Shown here: positions 24,041 to 37,367 of the stretch, piece after piece | Layout: every line of letters starts with the position of its first letter | Numbering within the stretch: position 1 is the stretch's first letter | From: Acephala macrosclerotiorum | Lineage: Eukaryota; Ascomycota; Leotiomycetes; Helotiales; Mollisiaceae | Reading direction: 5' to 3' | Assembly (NCBI GenBank): GCA_014904845.1 | Contig: MU119511.1 | Location: forward strand, 1 to 59,526 | DNA: 59,526 bases | Position numbers and translations under genes: made by a program | Notes under the pieces: generated by a model | Seen by the model: only the letters and a program-made list of their open reading frames with translations | Told to the model about the DNA's origin: nothing | Database searches by the model: none

Positions 24041-25604
24041 ATATAGCGAGCCCGAATTTGAATATAGTATATTGTAATCAAATTAATATATATTATTAAG
24101 TATTAAATTTTTAAATTAAAATATAAAACGTTTATAATTTTTTTTTTAAATATTTCGAATTTTAAATTTTTTTTAATAATTATAATTAAATAAAAAAATA
24201 ATTAAAAAATAATAATATATTAAAAATTTTTTTTTTAATTTAAAAATAAATAATAAAAACGTTTTAAAATTATTTTTTATATTAAATATATATTATAATA
24301 AATAAAAATAAAATTATATTATAATAATTATAAATATAAAAATAAAAAAATATTATAAATTTTAAATATTAATTTTATAAAAAATTTTAATATAATATTA
24401 TATTAAAAAAAGATTTTAAAAATTAAAAATTAATTTAAAAAATTTTTTATTTTTAAAATTAATTTTTTTTATTATTTAATATAATATAAAATAAAATAAA
24501 AATTTTTAAATTATATAATTATTTTTATTCGTTTATTAATAATTAAAAATTCGTTTAAATTTTTGAATTTAAAAATAAAATTTTATAATTTAAAAATAAT
24601 TTATAAAAATTTTTATAAAATTTATTAAATTAAATTTAAAAAATTTAATAAAATATAAAAATAAAAAATATTATATTTAATTTCAATTAAAAATAATTAA
24701 TTTAAAATATTTTAAATATTTAAAAATATTATATAATTAAATTTTAAAATTTTTATAATTTTATTTATTTATTTATTAATTTAATAAATTTATTATAATT
24801 ATATTATACATTAAAAATATATTTAAATTATTTAAATTATAATTATAATTATTATTTAATAAAATTTATATTTAAAATACAATTTATAATATTAAAATAT
24901 AAATTTAAAAAATTATAAATAATAATAAAAAATTTAAATTTTTTTTAATAAATATAATTTTAATTATTATTTATAATTAATTAAATTAATTGTAAAAATT
25001 TAATATAAAATTTTTATTAATTTATTAATTTATTTTATTTTAAAAAAACGTTTTTTTAAATAAATTATTTTAATTTTAAATATTTATAAAACGTTTAAAT
25101 TTAAAATTTAAATTATTAAATAAATATAAATTAAATTTAAATTAATAATTATTTTTAATGAAATATAAAATAAATATAATAAACGTAATATATATATATA
25201 TATATATTTATTTATATTATTATTATTTTTATTATTATTTTTTTTTTTAAATTTAAAATATTTTAAATTATAATAATATAATTTAATTTTAAAAATACGT
25301 TTTTTTATTTTAATAAAAAAAACTTTTTAATAATAATAATAATTATAATTTTAATTTTTTATTATATTAATTTTTAATAATATTTTTTTAATAATAAATT
25401 TAATTTAAAAAATTTTATTATTTTTAAAAATTTATATAATTAAAAAATATTATAATAAATAATAATAAATATATTTTAAAATTTATTAAACTTTTTTAAA
25501 TATTTATTTTATAAATTATAATTTTATTATAATTTATTAAAATTATATTTAATATTATAATTATTATAATTATATTATTATAATTAAATATATTAAAAAT
25601 AAAT

Positions 25605-26239
25605 ATCGAAAAAAATATTTTTTATTAATCGTTTTAATAAAAAATACGAATATTAATAATATTAATAATATTAATTCGATATTAATATTATAAATAATAT
25701 TAATTTACGATTAAATATTTAAATATTTAAAATTTATAATTTATAATATTTATTTAATTTATTATAAAAGTTTTAAATAAATTTATTAAATACATATTAA
25801 AATATTAAATTATAAAATTAAAAATTGTAAAGTTTTAATATTTTTCGTTAAAAAATTAATAATTGTACTTTATTCGATCAATTATTAAAAATATCGAAAT
25901 AATAAATAAAAATAAAAATTAAAAATATTAACGTTATTTAAAATTTAATCGTAAAATCGATCAATTTAAACAAAGTTTACGCGCGTAAAAATCGATTCAA
26001 TATACGAATAATTATATTACTCGATATTAAAAATTTAAATTAAAATATTTAAAAAGCGATTTAATTAATTAAATATAATTATATAAAAATCGCGTTTAAT
26101 TGTTTATAATCGTTTAAAAATCGAAATTTTTAATATTTTTATTAATCGATTATTAATTAAATATTAAAATTTTAAATATATAATTATTATATAATACGTA
26201 TTATTAATAAGTCGCTAATATTATTAGTAATTAATTAAT
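25605..26239 (+). repeat. Large inverted repeat, left arm
   Basis: Matches the reverse complement of 26391-27055. Shared strings include TTTATTTAATTTATTATAAA, TATTAAATTATAAAATTAAA, AATTTAATCGTAAAATCGAT, TTAATCGATTATTAATTAAA and TTAAATATATAATTATTATA. Where the arms differ the differences seen are mostly A/G or C/T transitions, as expected if each arm was mutated separately by RIP. This arm keeps slightly more G/C (for example GTTTACGCGCG). Confidence 0.7.
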
Positions 26240-26390
26240 ATATAAATTTTTTTTTAATAAAATTTATTTAAAAATAAAAAATTATATAAAATAAAAATTT
26301 TAATTAAATTAATTATAATTTATTTTTTTAATATAATAATAATAAAAATTAATTATAAATTAAAAATATTATTTATTTTAATTACGTTTT

Positions 26391-27055
26391 ATTATTAATT
26401 AATTATTAATAATATTAACGATTTATTAATAATACGCGTTATATAATAATTATATATTTAAAATTTTAACGTTTAATTAATAATCGATTAATAAATAAAT
26501 TCGATTAATAAAAATATTAAAATTTTTAATTTTCGAGTAATTATAAACAATTATATTCGATTTTTATATAATTGTATTTAATTAATTAAATCGTTTAATT
26601 TTTAAATATAATATTTAATTATAATATTTATTCGTATATAAATTTAATATTTTTTATAATTAATTTTTATACGTATAAATTTTATTTAAATCGATCGATT
26701 TTACGATTAAATTTTAAATAATATTAATATTTTTATTTTTTATTTTTATTTTTTATTTCGATATTTTTAATAATTAATCGAATAAAATACGATCGTTAAT
26801 TTTTTAACGAAAAATATTAAAATCTTTATAATTTTTAATTTTATAATTTAATATTTTAATATATATTCAATAAATTTATTTAAAATTTTTATAATAAATT
26901 AAATAAATACTATAAATTATAAATTTTAAATTAATTTTATTAATAATATTTTAATATTATTAATATTAAATTAAAATAATTAATAACGTTAATAATTGAT
27001 TAAATTATTATTAATGTACGTATTTTTCAATAAAATGATTAATAAAAATTTTTTT
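26391..27055 (-). repeat. Large inverted repeat, right arm
   Basis: Reverse-complement partner of 25605-26239, separated by a unique centre of about 150 bp. The pair forms a palindrome of roughly 1.45 kb. It is the more AT-mutated arm. It could be two head-to-head copies of an element or a DNA transposon with long terminal inverted repeats; no transposase is visible between the arms. Confidence 0.7.
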
Positions 27056-30000
27056 TTTTAATAATATTTAAATAAACGAAATAATTAAAATTATAATCGT
27101 CGCGTAATATAAATTTAAAACGATTAAAAAATTTATTGTTTATTTAATATTATTAATAAAATTTCGTTATTTTTTTAATTTTTTTAAAATTCGTAAAATA
27201 TTTTTTATATTCGAATATTCGTACGAATTTTACAATTAATAAATATTTAAAACATTTATATAATCGTTTAAATTTCGTTTTAATTAAATAATAAATAATA
27301 AAATCGATTTTTATTATAATAATCTCGTAATTATTATAAATTAAATTCTCGAATAAATTAAATAATATTTATAAATATTTAAATATTTTAATAATAAACG
27401 TTTATTATTTATTTTAAATAAATATATTATTAAATTTAATTTATAATTTATTTATATTTTAAAATAAAAATAAAAATAAAAAATTTATTAAAATTACGTA
27501 AAACGTAATACGTTTAATTAATATATTAATATTAATAATTTTAAAAAATAATTTTAATTGTATTATAATATTTAATATTATATAATAAATTAATTAATGA
27601 TTAAATAATTCAATAATTTTAAATTTATTAATTTTATTATAAAATATTATAAAATAATTAATTATTTATATAATATTATTTTTAAATAAATTATTTATAT
27701 TTTTTAATAATATTAAAATTTAATTTTTCGAATTTAATTATAAATTAAATTATTTTATTTTTATTATACAATTTCGATTTTTTAAAATTATTGTATATTT
27801 TTTTTTTTAATATATAATAAATATTTTAATAATTCGAATTTTTATAAACGAAATATTTTTTTTCGTTTTAATTTATTATTAATTTTTTACGATTAATTCG
27901 ATCGTATTTTAATAAATTTTTTAAAACCGTTTTTATTTTCGTTTATAATAAAATCGCGTTATAAATATTTTTATATATAATTTAAAAATTTAATAAAAAT
28001 CGAAAAAACGTTTAATAATATTTTAATACGTTTTAATAAATATAATAATTTTTATTTGTATATTTAAACGTAAATCGAATTATTTTAAATTAGTTTTTAA
28101 TATAATATTTCGAAATATTCGAAAATCGTTTTATTTAAATTTTATATTCGAATTATAACGAGTATAATTGTATTTTATTAATTAAATATTCGATTTTAAT
28201 ATTTTTCGATTTTAAAATTTAATTTTACGAGTTTAATTATTTTATTAAAAAAAATTTTTTTAGCGAGTTTTTAATAATAAAACTTTTTAATTTTATTAAT
28301 AAATATAATTAAAAATATATTTTATTTATTTTTAAATTTAATATTTATTTTCGAATATAAAGTTTTAAATATTTTTTATAATATTTAAATTTATTATTAT
28401 AGATTTTTATAAAAATAATTAATTTTTTATCGAAATTAAATATTAATCGATTATAATTTTTTAATAATTTTTTAATTTTTAATAATAATAAAAAAAATAA
28501 ATCTCGTTTTAAATTTTCGTTTTTTAATAATAAATTTAATAATAATATTTTATTACGTATTTAAAATTGTTTTTAAAATATTATACGTTTAAATAATATT
28601 ATTTATTTTATTAAAAATTTTATAACGAATTTTAATAATTAAAAAAAAAAATTAAAAATATTAATATTATTTTAAATATTTTTTTTATTTATTTTTTAAA
28701 TATTTATTTTATTTATTTTAAATATTTTTTTCGTATTTTATTTATAATTTATAATTTCGATTATTTTTAATTTTAAAATTTTATATTTATTTTAATATAT
28801 ATTATATCGAATTAAAAAATAAAAAAAACGATAAAAAATTTTTTTTAATTAAAATCGTATTTTAAAAAAATATTATTATATTTTCGAAAAAGGTTTTATC
28901 GAATTATATTATATTTAATAAATATAAAAATTCGACGAGTTTTTATATTAAACTCGTAAAAATTATTTTAAAATTATTTAATAAATTATAATAAAATATT
29001 CATTATTAATATGCGATAAAACGTAAAATAAAAAATTAATTAATTTTAAATCGAGAAAAATAAAATAAACGTAAAATCGTAATATTTTTTAAAAATTTAA
29101 AAAAAAATTTTAATACAAATAAAAATTTTTTTTTTTTACGTTTAATTAAATTAATAAATTACGTATAATTTAAATTTTTTTATTCGATCGATTTTATTTA
29201 ATTATTATTTTTTCGTAAATAATTTTATTATTTTATAATCGAACGAATTTAATTATTAATTAATATTAATATATTCGAAAATAATTATAAAATATTAATA
29301 ATTTTAATTTATTTTCGTTTTTTTAATAAAAAAAAAGTATTTATTTATTTATATAATTAAAAATTAATTATTAAAATAATTATTATTAAAAATAATAAAA
29401 ATTATAATAAAAATTATTTAATTAAATTAATAAAATTCGAATTTTTTAATATTTTTTTTAAAATATAATAAACGAAAATAATACGAATAAAATTAATTAA
29501 TATTAATATTTTATTATTTTAAAATATTAATACGAAAAATATAAAATAATTCAAATTTATTAAAATATTAAAATAAAAAAATAAAATTATATTTTAAAAT
29601 AAATAATAAAAATTTTATAAAATTAATATTAATATTAAAATATATTTAATTATAAAAAATAATAATAATATATAAAAAAAAAAAATTTTATTATTAAAAA
29701 TAAAAATTAAATTAAATTTTACGTAATATTATAACGTATTAAATAATTAAATAAAAACAAAGAAAAAATTATTATATTAAAAATTAAAAAATAAATTATT
29801 ATAATAAATTACGTTTTTATAATTAAAACGTAAAATATATATATTAAAATAAAAAATTTCTCGTAATTAATTTTTAAAATTTATTTTTTGAAAATTAAAA
29901 TTTTTAAATTTCAATTTATTTTTATATTTATTTTTTTATTTAATTTTAGAAATTAAAATTTTAAAATTTTAATTCGTTTTTATATTTATTTCGTTATTTA

Positions 30001-31209
30001 TTTCATTATTTATTTTATTATTTATTTTTTAAAAATTAAAATATTTAAATATATAAAAAATTATATTATAATTTACGTTCGTAATACAATTATTTTATTG
30101 TAATAAATAATATATTTAATTTATAGTTTTTTTATATTTAAAAATTTATATATTACGATATATATTATAAAATTGTATAAAATAAATAACGATTTTTATT
30201 TATTTTTAAATTTTAATATATTTAATATTTTTCAATCGCGTATTTAATTTAATATAAAAAAATAATATTTAAAAATTATAAAAATAAAAATTGTTTTTCG
30301 ATATTAATAAAATTATAATTATTAAATTGACGCTAAAAAAACGTTAAAATACTATTTGTAAAATTACGATAATATATTTATTATTTATAATATTAAATTA
30401 ATAATTATTTATTGTTAAATTAATAATATTATAATTTTTGTAATTTTAAAAATAAATTAATAAAATCGAATTAATATTATAAACAATAAAAATAATTCGC
30501 TAATTTTTTAATAAGAAAATTTTTTAATAATATAAATAAATAAACAAATTATAAAAATATTAAAAATAAAAATAAATTAATATTTTATTATATTATTTTT
30601 TAATTTGTAAATCGATTTTTTTAATTTTTAAAATATAAATATATAAATTTAAAATTAAATAAATAATTAAATCGCGAAAATATTCAAAATAAATATATTT
30701 AAAAATTCGATATTTAATATTTTAATAATTCGACCTTTAATAATTTAATAATTTAACGTTTAAAAATATTTAATATTATTTAATTCGAAATAAATATTAT
30801 AAAAAATAAATTTAAAATAATTTTATATATTTTATAAATTATATAAAATTTTATTTAAAAAATTAAAATATAAAATATTAAATTATTTAATATATTTTTA
30901 ATTTAATTATATAATTAAATTAATTTTAATTTTAATTAATAATATTAATTTAATTTTATATTATTACAATATACGATTTTAATTATAATTATATTTATTT
31001 TATAATATTTATTATTTTATTAATTTTTTTAATTAAATTTTAATATATTTTAATAAATATATTTATTTTTTTATATAATTTATATATTTTTATAAAAGTT
31101 TTATAAAACTTATAAAAAGACTCGTAAATAGAAAACTAATATATTTTTCTTTATAAAAAACTTATAAATAAAAAAAAAATTTTAAAACTCTATTCTATGG
31201 ATTCTTTAT

Positions 31210-32407
31210 AAGCAGTCTACGTACAAACGGCGTTGTAAACTTTAATCCAGCCATTGCCGAAACCGAGAGCATTTTTTGCGCTTTCTTTATCGAAATATTA
31301 GTACGTTCCGAGAATAAGAAGGTAGTAATACTAATATGATGTCGAATAGAAATAGAAAATGCCGAAACTAATATTCTAAATTTGAAAATAAGATTAGAAA
31401 ATGTAAGCGTCTCAAGATATCGTTCTCGGCGTGCTTACCGGGATCTTTAAATTCGTTTCAAAGTCCATCCCCTCGCCAGTCGTATACGGGTAGCTTCCAT
31501 TGCCACCACCATTCACGAACCCCTCGTCACCAAAGTGATCATGTGATTAGGGCCTAAACTTTTGATGTACGCACTCGTCTTGGTCGCCCAATTTGTCACA
31601 ATGCTTGTAGCACAGCCATTGCATCTCGGCTCATTTGCCAACTCCCGCGCAAAGATAGCCGTGCTACTGACGTAACGGCTGACTACGGCCTTGATGTACG
31701 CCTAGTACTAAGCTTGAACTTTAGCATCTGTATACCACGTTATTTTCGTGGTCCCAAAGAAGGTGTTATAGGCTGGCATGCCACCATAATCGCCCCAGTT
31801 GTTTACAAAATTAACGATAAGTTTGATGCCATGGGCCTCTGCGCTCGAGACGACGTAGTCGAGACGCTGAAGGCCGTTGGCACAAGTGTTGATCTGAGGT
31901 GTCTTGCCCAAAACGAAACTTTGGAACCAGACTCCTGAGGTTGTTTGAGTTACAGAGAGGTGGGATAGTTCGTAGAGTCGTGCTGGCAAAAGAGGTTGTA
32001 GATTGAGTTCTATGAAGAGAGAGCTTATATGCTCGTAAAGCACGCTACTCTTAGCCTAGAATGCTCCACGTGGTTCTAGGGCTCATCTCTTACATCGTTA
32101 AAGCCTATCAATTGTCAGCCTAGTACCGCAGATTCATGAAAAGAGCTTTCTCACCCCACACTCGAAGGATTTTCAAGCCGGAAGCCTTGAGATGTGTCAT
32201 GACCAAGTCGACATCAGCATCGTTGGTCAGGAAGCCAATCCAATAAGTATTCGTTCCTGCAAAGTATCCTGTCGTGCTATCAATGTTGAACTTCAATCCG
32301 GATACTGATAGTATAGACGCGGATTCGACATTCTGAAGTTCGATTGGAGTCAGTGTTGTTACTGTCAAATACGCAAGAGCCAATGCAACTACTTGTGGAA
32401 ACCACAT
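31210..32407 (-). pseudogene. Secreted GH5 endo-beta-1,4-mannanase, decayed
   Basis: The first exon (from ATG 32407) encodes a signal peptide and the GH5 subfamily-7-like start [20 protein letters not shown], then [13 protein letters not shown]. An intron starting GTGAGA leads to GFNDV. Further pieces read [49 protein letters not shown] (with the catalytic acid/base Glu), then [19 protein letters not shown], and finally a GFGNGWIKVYNAVC-like remnant near 31230. Lesions include a premature stop after GFNDV with disrupted sequence, two in-frame TAG codons (31708-31710 and 31702-31704) where relatives have Gln, a 1-base loss near the GDEGF motif, and loss of the C-terminus with the nucleophile Glu. 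Both TAGs fit CAG-to-TAG. The gene abuts the AT-rich block. Confidence 0.85.
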
Positions 32408-34480
32408 GATAGGTAAAGATAGCTAGAGAGATTACTTTGTGACCGGCGCTTGAATGTCACGAATACTTAATGACTGGAGAACTAGAAGCTTCTGAGGGAG
32501 ATTAACTGTTTTGAAGAATGACCTCATATAAAACATCTAGATATGAGCTAGTTGAATCTCAACACTCCATCTGAAAACATCGCGGGGGCGCAAAGCAAAG
32601 CTCCGATGAAGCAATATAGATCGTGAACAAATCTCGAAATGTCTTTTCAATTGGCTTCCGAACCAGGTTGCGAGTTTAAATCGTATGGATGATAGATTTG
32701 AAATCCATAAATGGTCAGTGGGGGATGTATATCCGCGAACCAAATAGGCTGCTAAGCAATTTTAAATCACGAGTTCCGTTGCCACCCCTCATGGAAGGAC
32801 TCTCGTCCCTGACAGTCGAATATATTCCAAATAGACAGAGCACATCATTAGCCAATCGTTTGTAGCGGCCGCATCTTCTATTTCGCCTTCATTGACACAA
32901 ATCCTCAGAGTATTTGGTCACGTGCAATAATCCAAACGGGAATGAAATGTTGACGGAAGAGGTGCTGAAAGACGCGAAAGGAGCATGCAAGTCTAGGAAT
33001 AATGGTAACAAAGCTCCGTAAGATAGAGGCTCGGCTCTTAAGCCCTTCATTCGCCCTTCATTCGCCCTAGCAAAGACTCAATAACTTTCCAATCTCCTAG
33101 CCTTGCCCGTCCACTTTGCTCAAGCAAGACATCTGCAGCTACTTTGATGATCAAATATTTGCTAACAAAATCCATCGAGCTGTGGAATGTGTGCCGGGCA
33201 AGTCCTTGGTAGGCTGAGAGGTCGACAGCCATGCTCGCTCATAGCTATTGCCGGCTGCTTATCGCCTGGACCCTCAACAATCTGCGCTCTTTAATAATGT
33301 GATGACAATCAAACGTTCGAAGGATGCATACTTCTCGAAATGGGATATGCAACTAATACCATTGCAGCGAAACTTCTGCTTGGGATCGTCACCTACTCCA
33401 CCCCGGCAATACCCTCCTCCTAAAGGCTCTAGCATTAGACGAAAGTATATGCGAGTAAGCAACGGAAAGTGCGGAAACGAAGAACTCAACAATTGGATAG
33501 TCATGCTCCAAGTAGACCGCCAGGTGAGGCTGTACCTCGGGGTCGGGAGATTTTAAATCGACTGCATCCTCCTGGGCCTTGCCAGAAGAGGAGTCAATTG
33601 ACGAGTGTGAAGAATCAAATCATTGAGCATACCCGCCTTGGGTGTATCTGCTGTTACTAACTCGGTCATGTACGATTCCAAAGATAGTGCGAAAGGATGG
33701 TAAGCGACATAAGATACTCGGTGTGACAATGAAGAAGGAAGAAATTGAGCCGTCGGGAAACCCCCACATAATGCACTTCTGTTAAGCGAGATATCTGCCA
33801 CGTGATGGTCTAGCCCTTTTCGAGCTAGGAAGGGGCTCTCCTTCACTCTTGTCTGCCTTGGCGCGTATGTAGCCTCAACGTCGCGACCGACGTCTTCGCA
33901 ACGACCAACCTCCTCTTTTAATAATCTCACTTCGAGTCCAAAGCACTACAACTCTGCCGTAACGTCGAAAGAAGCATAACCGGGATCAATATCGCGTGCG
34001 TCCGTCACGACAAAAGTTGCTGGAAAGAGAGTGCTGAGTACCAATCTTGTGCTGCCGTCAGAAGTCTAATGACTGCTCAGCCCCAGATCCCACCTGAAGT
34101 TGCGAGTCACAATTGCTTCCTTTATCGCAAACACGGGATTAAATTTACCATTTATTGAATTGATGTTCTGCGATTGGACCATTCAATCAAGCTTTGCTCA
34201 ATCGTTGCTCCGGCAGCGCTTCTACGATTGAGGCTGTGATAATTAGCCCAAGGCTCCGGTAAAATTTGGTGGAAGGATCTTACCCGTGGTGCAAAGCTGA
34301 CATGTCCATTTCGAGTGAGGGTAGACTGTGAATGGTCGTGGCTCTCTCCACCATCTCGGTTGGCGTTATTGTTTTTTGTCGATTCTGCCCAAGCTACCGC
34401 TGTTCGTCCGATGAGTTGTCGCCCTATCATCAACATCTTTCAGCTACGATCTTGGTATCCTTGGCTGTTCAACCGCGACG
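32408..34480. other. Intergenic, no supported gene
   Basis: Normal base composition. Short open frames on both strands (for example 32537-32743, 33047-33232, 33248-33556, 33553-33930 and 34152-34436) overlap each other and show no recognisable domain. An 11-bp tandem duplication CCCTTCATTCG lies at about 33045-33066. CACGTG motifs occur at 32919 and 33799. It may contain unrecognisable gene relics. Confidence 0.5.
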
Positions 34481-35918
34481 TCAGTTTGCAGTGATGTTTG
34501 AGAGCAGAGCCTCGGTAAATTGCCAAAGCAAGCTGCTGTCTTGGGTGTACCATGCAGAACCTGTGTAGAACGTGTTTCGGGTGCCTTGCAACCCGTAGAG
34601 CTGCTGGTAGAAACCACCTGCAATGGCAGCCGTGGGTACAGTCAACTCAAATGGGCTGTGGCTCGTATAAATGACGAATTACGGATGGCTTCGGCCTTTG
34701 CCAGCGACCTGAAGTTGCTTCACGTCTGACAATATTTGCTGTTGCACTTGTTGGTTCGGAATGATTTGGTTGGCGCCGAAAATGGCCACCACCAACCCGG
34801 GCACACTCGTCTGCGCAATCTTCTATGTTGCAGGGAGTACGGCATGGCTATAGAGTGTGTTTGAGTTGACGTTGAAGATTGTGACATTGTTTGGGATGCC
34901 TGAATTGCGCAAGATTCCTGCATAGTAGCCCTTGTTGATGAATTGGCCGAATAGGGAAAGTTGCGAGTGTGACAAATCCCATCCATTGAGGTTGTCAAGC
35001 TTCGGTGGAATGGTCATCATGATCGTATCGCACTCGAGGAGTGTGTAAGGGCCCGTGCTTGTTGCATTGACCAGAACCTTGACTTGATGGGGATTACTGC
35101 GGCCCACGGCAACGATTGTACTGTTGAAGAGGACGTCCTTTCCAGGCACAGTTGCGGCGTTGGCATAAAGGATGTGATTGTTATGAACAGCAGTAGTGAG
35201 GAAGCCTTTTCTGATGAAAGTGGCTAGAATGTCTGTGACGACGTCGGCGCCGAAGTTCACCACATAGAGAGTTGGCTGATTGAGCAAGTCGCCCATACCT
35301 TGTGCGAAGCCAAATAAGAAGTCCATCATTGGCTGGAGTTAGAACTTTACCACGAAATCCCCAAAGGCATCAGCAGGTCGGTTAGCACAGGAGAAGGGAG
35401 ATAGAACCCAGCGTCCAGATAGGAGTACAGGGCAAGTTGATTTGTGTGGACGAGGAATGCCGCAAATAGATCCTGCGGAGGTGCAGGAACATAGGAAGTG
35501 TCCAGCTTTCCATTTGTGAGGTCGAAATACTGGGTAGTGGTGTTGTCCGGAACGCGGTAGACCAATGACACGTTCAGGCGTGCGAAGTAGTTGCGAACAA
35601 TGGGTAAGTCGTACCAGACCACAACACCGTAGTCGATCTTACCACCCGTGGATGGATCAGTGTATGTTTGTGTGTATCCCCTCAGCTGATCCTTCTGCTC
35701 AACAACCACCACTAACTTGCCCAGGTCCGAAAGACGAAGCAGAGTCCGAAGAGCCTCCTCCCATGACGCAAAACATCTCGAGTGATGACATTGTTGACGG
35801 TATAGGAAACGCTGTTGAGATTAACTTGGATAGGAGTGGTTTGCAACGTTACAGTGGCCAATGCGTGGAGAAGGAGGAAGATCGAAAGCCACGAGGCTGA
35901 ACATGAGAAGACTAGCAT
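34481..35918 (-). pseudogene. FAD-dependent amine-oxidase-like protein, decayed
   Basis: The N-terminus starting at 35918 has a signal peptide (LSIFLLLHALATVTLQ). A broken FAD-binding motif follows (GGGSS in another frame), then VVVVEQKDQLRGYTQTYTDP, IDYGVVVWYDLPIVRNYFAR, YLDAGFYLPSPV, FAQGMGDLLNQPTLYVV, IPPKLDNLNGWDLSHSQLSL and near the end YGLQGTRNTFYTGSAWYTQD and LWQFTEALL. This is the pattern of fungal secreted NAD(P)/FAD oxidoreductases of the flavin amine-oxidase superfamily (cyclopiazonate-dehydrogenase-like). Lesions include frameshifts in the dinucleotide-binding region (about 35712-35790), a frameshift and stop at about 35335-35350, and in-frame TAG (34823-34825) and TAA (34679-34681), both explainable as Gln codons hit by C-to-T. 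Substrate unknown; not functional as read. Confidence 0.8.
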
Positions 35919-36616
35919 CTTGATTGGTGTGACCGAGTAGGGTGAACGGGAGTGGCCCTCGGAGTTTCTGTTCTGGGAAACAAGTAGCCTTGCCGACTAT
36001 CGAATCTGCAAAGCAAAAGATTGCAAGGATCGTCGGAATATTGAAGGATCTTGGATGTGTGTGCGATTCAGCTTGTCAGGGCCGTCGAGGAAGGCTGTTG
36101 GTTACTCGCTTCTTGGCGAGGTTCCAAAAAAGTCGTTTGTGGCTTTCAAATTAGGCCGACTCAAAGTGAATATCCCAATTTCACGACGTACAAGGATCAC
36201 GGAACCGAGAGTGACGCCTCAGCCCTGCGTCTCCCCACACTCTCTAGGGTCACATGAATACACGGAACGGAATGCCGTTGCGGCGCTGCCTTACCGTCCA
36301 GATGGGTTTGCATATGAGAGTCATTGCCGGTGGGGGCGCAATGCCAGCCTTGGATTCCGTTGACAAAAATACATCATGATGAAACCCATCGCATACTTCT
36401 TGGAAAAAGCCTTAGCTTCAGAAAATGGCACTTTTGGCGCCGTTGGAAGTCTGCGATTGGCCAACCCTAAAACTATCCCTCAGCTACAGGTCTCAGTATT
36501 GAGAGCTATTAAGCCATGTGGGAAGCAGCCAAAAGACGACGAAATGACATTCAAACAGGCTTCCATTGCTTGAGAGATCAACACAACATCTCTCCTGACT
36601 TGTTATCGCCGAAAGA
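35919..36616. other. Intergenic, no supported gene
   Basis: Lies between the divergent oxidase pseudogene and the Zn2Cys6 gene. Open frames at 36055-36363 and 36376-36573 carry no recognisable domain. Probably the promoter region of the downstream factor. Confidence 0.5.
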
Positions 36617-37367
36617 ATGCATGCCTCACACGCCTCATCATCTGGGCTAAGGCCTCGGCAGCGAACCTTCACCTCCTGCACTGAATGCCGTCGGAGGAAA
36701 CAAAGGGTATACAACACACCCAACCTCTTCAATAATACTTTCACTGACATTAGAAACAGTGCAACCAGCGACGCCCGTGTAATAATTGTTCACGAAGGTT
36801 CCCTCCTGTCCTCTGCACATATTCCAACAGCTCGAGGTTTGACTCCGCACTTGGTCCCGAGACACGGAAACTGACAGCTGTAGTCCACCGCCAAGCATTG
36901 ACCGAGTCATCGATCTTCGGGATAGTTTGGCCGCCGGCCAGGTCTTGGGGTCGTCTGTTGGCCCGCACCCGTCTTACATGCAGACATCCCAGTCCGGTCC
37001 CAGTGGCCCTCCTGCGACTACCGCTACCAGTTATTACACCGTCCCATCTTCTGGGTACTCTTCTTCGACACCTACTACAAGATCAGAATACAGTACATAC
37101 CAAGAAGATAACTCGAGGAGTCAATACAGCAGTCCAGTGACGAGTGCTGGCGGTTATACAACGGCTGATGCAGAGTATTATCAGAGTAGTGCGGTGGACT
37201 ACATTTCTGCCGGGACTCAGAGTGGGTATTACGCGACTTCGGATCAACAGCAGGGTTCGAATTGGTACTCTGCGAGTGGGGATCCAGGAGTCTTCGTTGG
37301 TGCCACGACCACGGAATACTATTACGTCGATCCAGATCCTGACGAGGTGCCATCAACTCGAGGATGA
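36617..37367 (+). CDS. Small Zn(II)2Cys6 transcription factor-like protein
   Basis: The three-exon model is 36617-36706, 36760-36836 and 36878-37367 (introns of 53 and 41 bp; 657 nt, 218 residues). Splicing assembles a complete binuclear cluster CTECRRRKQRC-N-RRPC-NNC-x8-C with cysteines at residues 21, 24, 31, 37, 40 and 49. The first intron interrupts the cluster exactly before Cys31. The rest is low-complexity, rich in Ser, Tyr, Thr, Gln and Gly (for example SYYTVPSSGYSSSTPTTRSE), ending in acidic DPDPDEVPSTRG, with no fungal-specific TF middle-homology region. A nuclear DNA-binding regulator is likely; targets are unknown. The second intron is the least certain part: without it the frame runs into another frame that stops near 37140. 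No lesion is visible. Confidence 0.75.

Larger units (their letters stand above)
24041..31190. repeat. Second AT-rich, RIP-degraded, gene-free block
   Basis: Same composition as the first block, with residual cytosines mainly in CpG and no credible reading frame. Internal structure includes a large inverted repeat (25605-27055) and a loose tandem repeat of about 65-70 bp around 29870-30060. The right edge is gradual (31100-31250), and the mannanase pseudogene lies directly in the transition. Confidence 0.85.
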
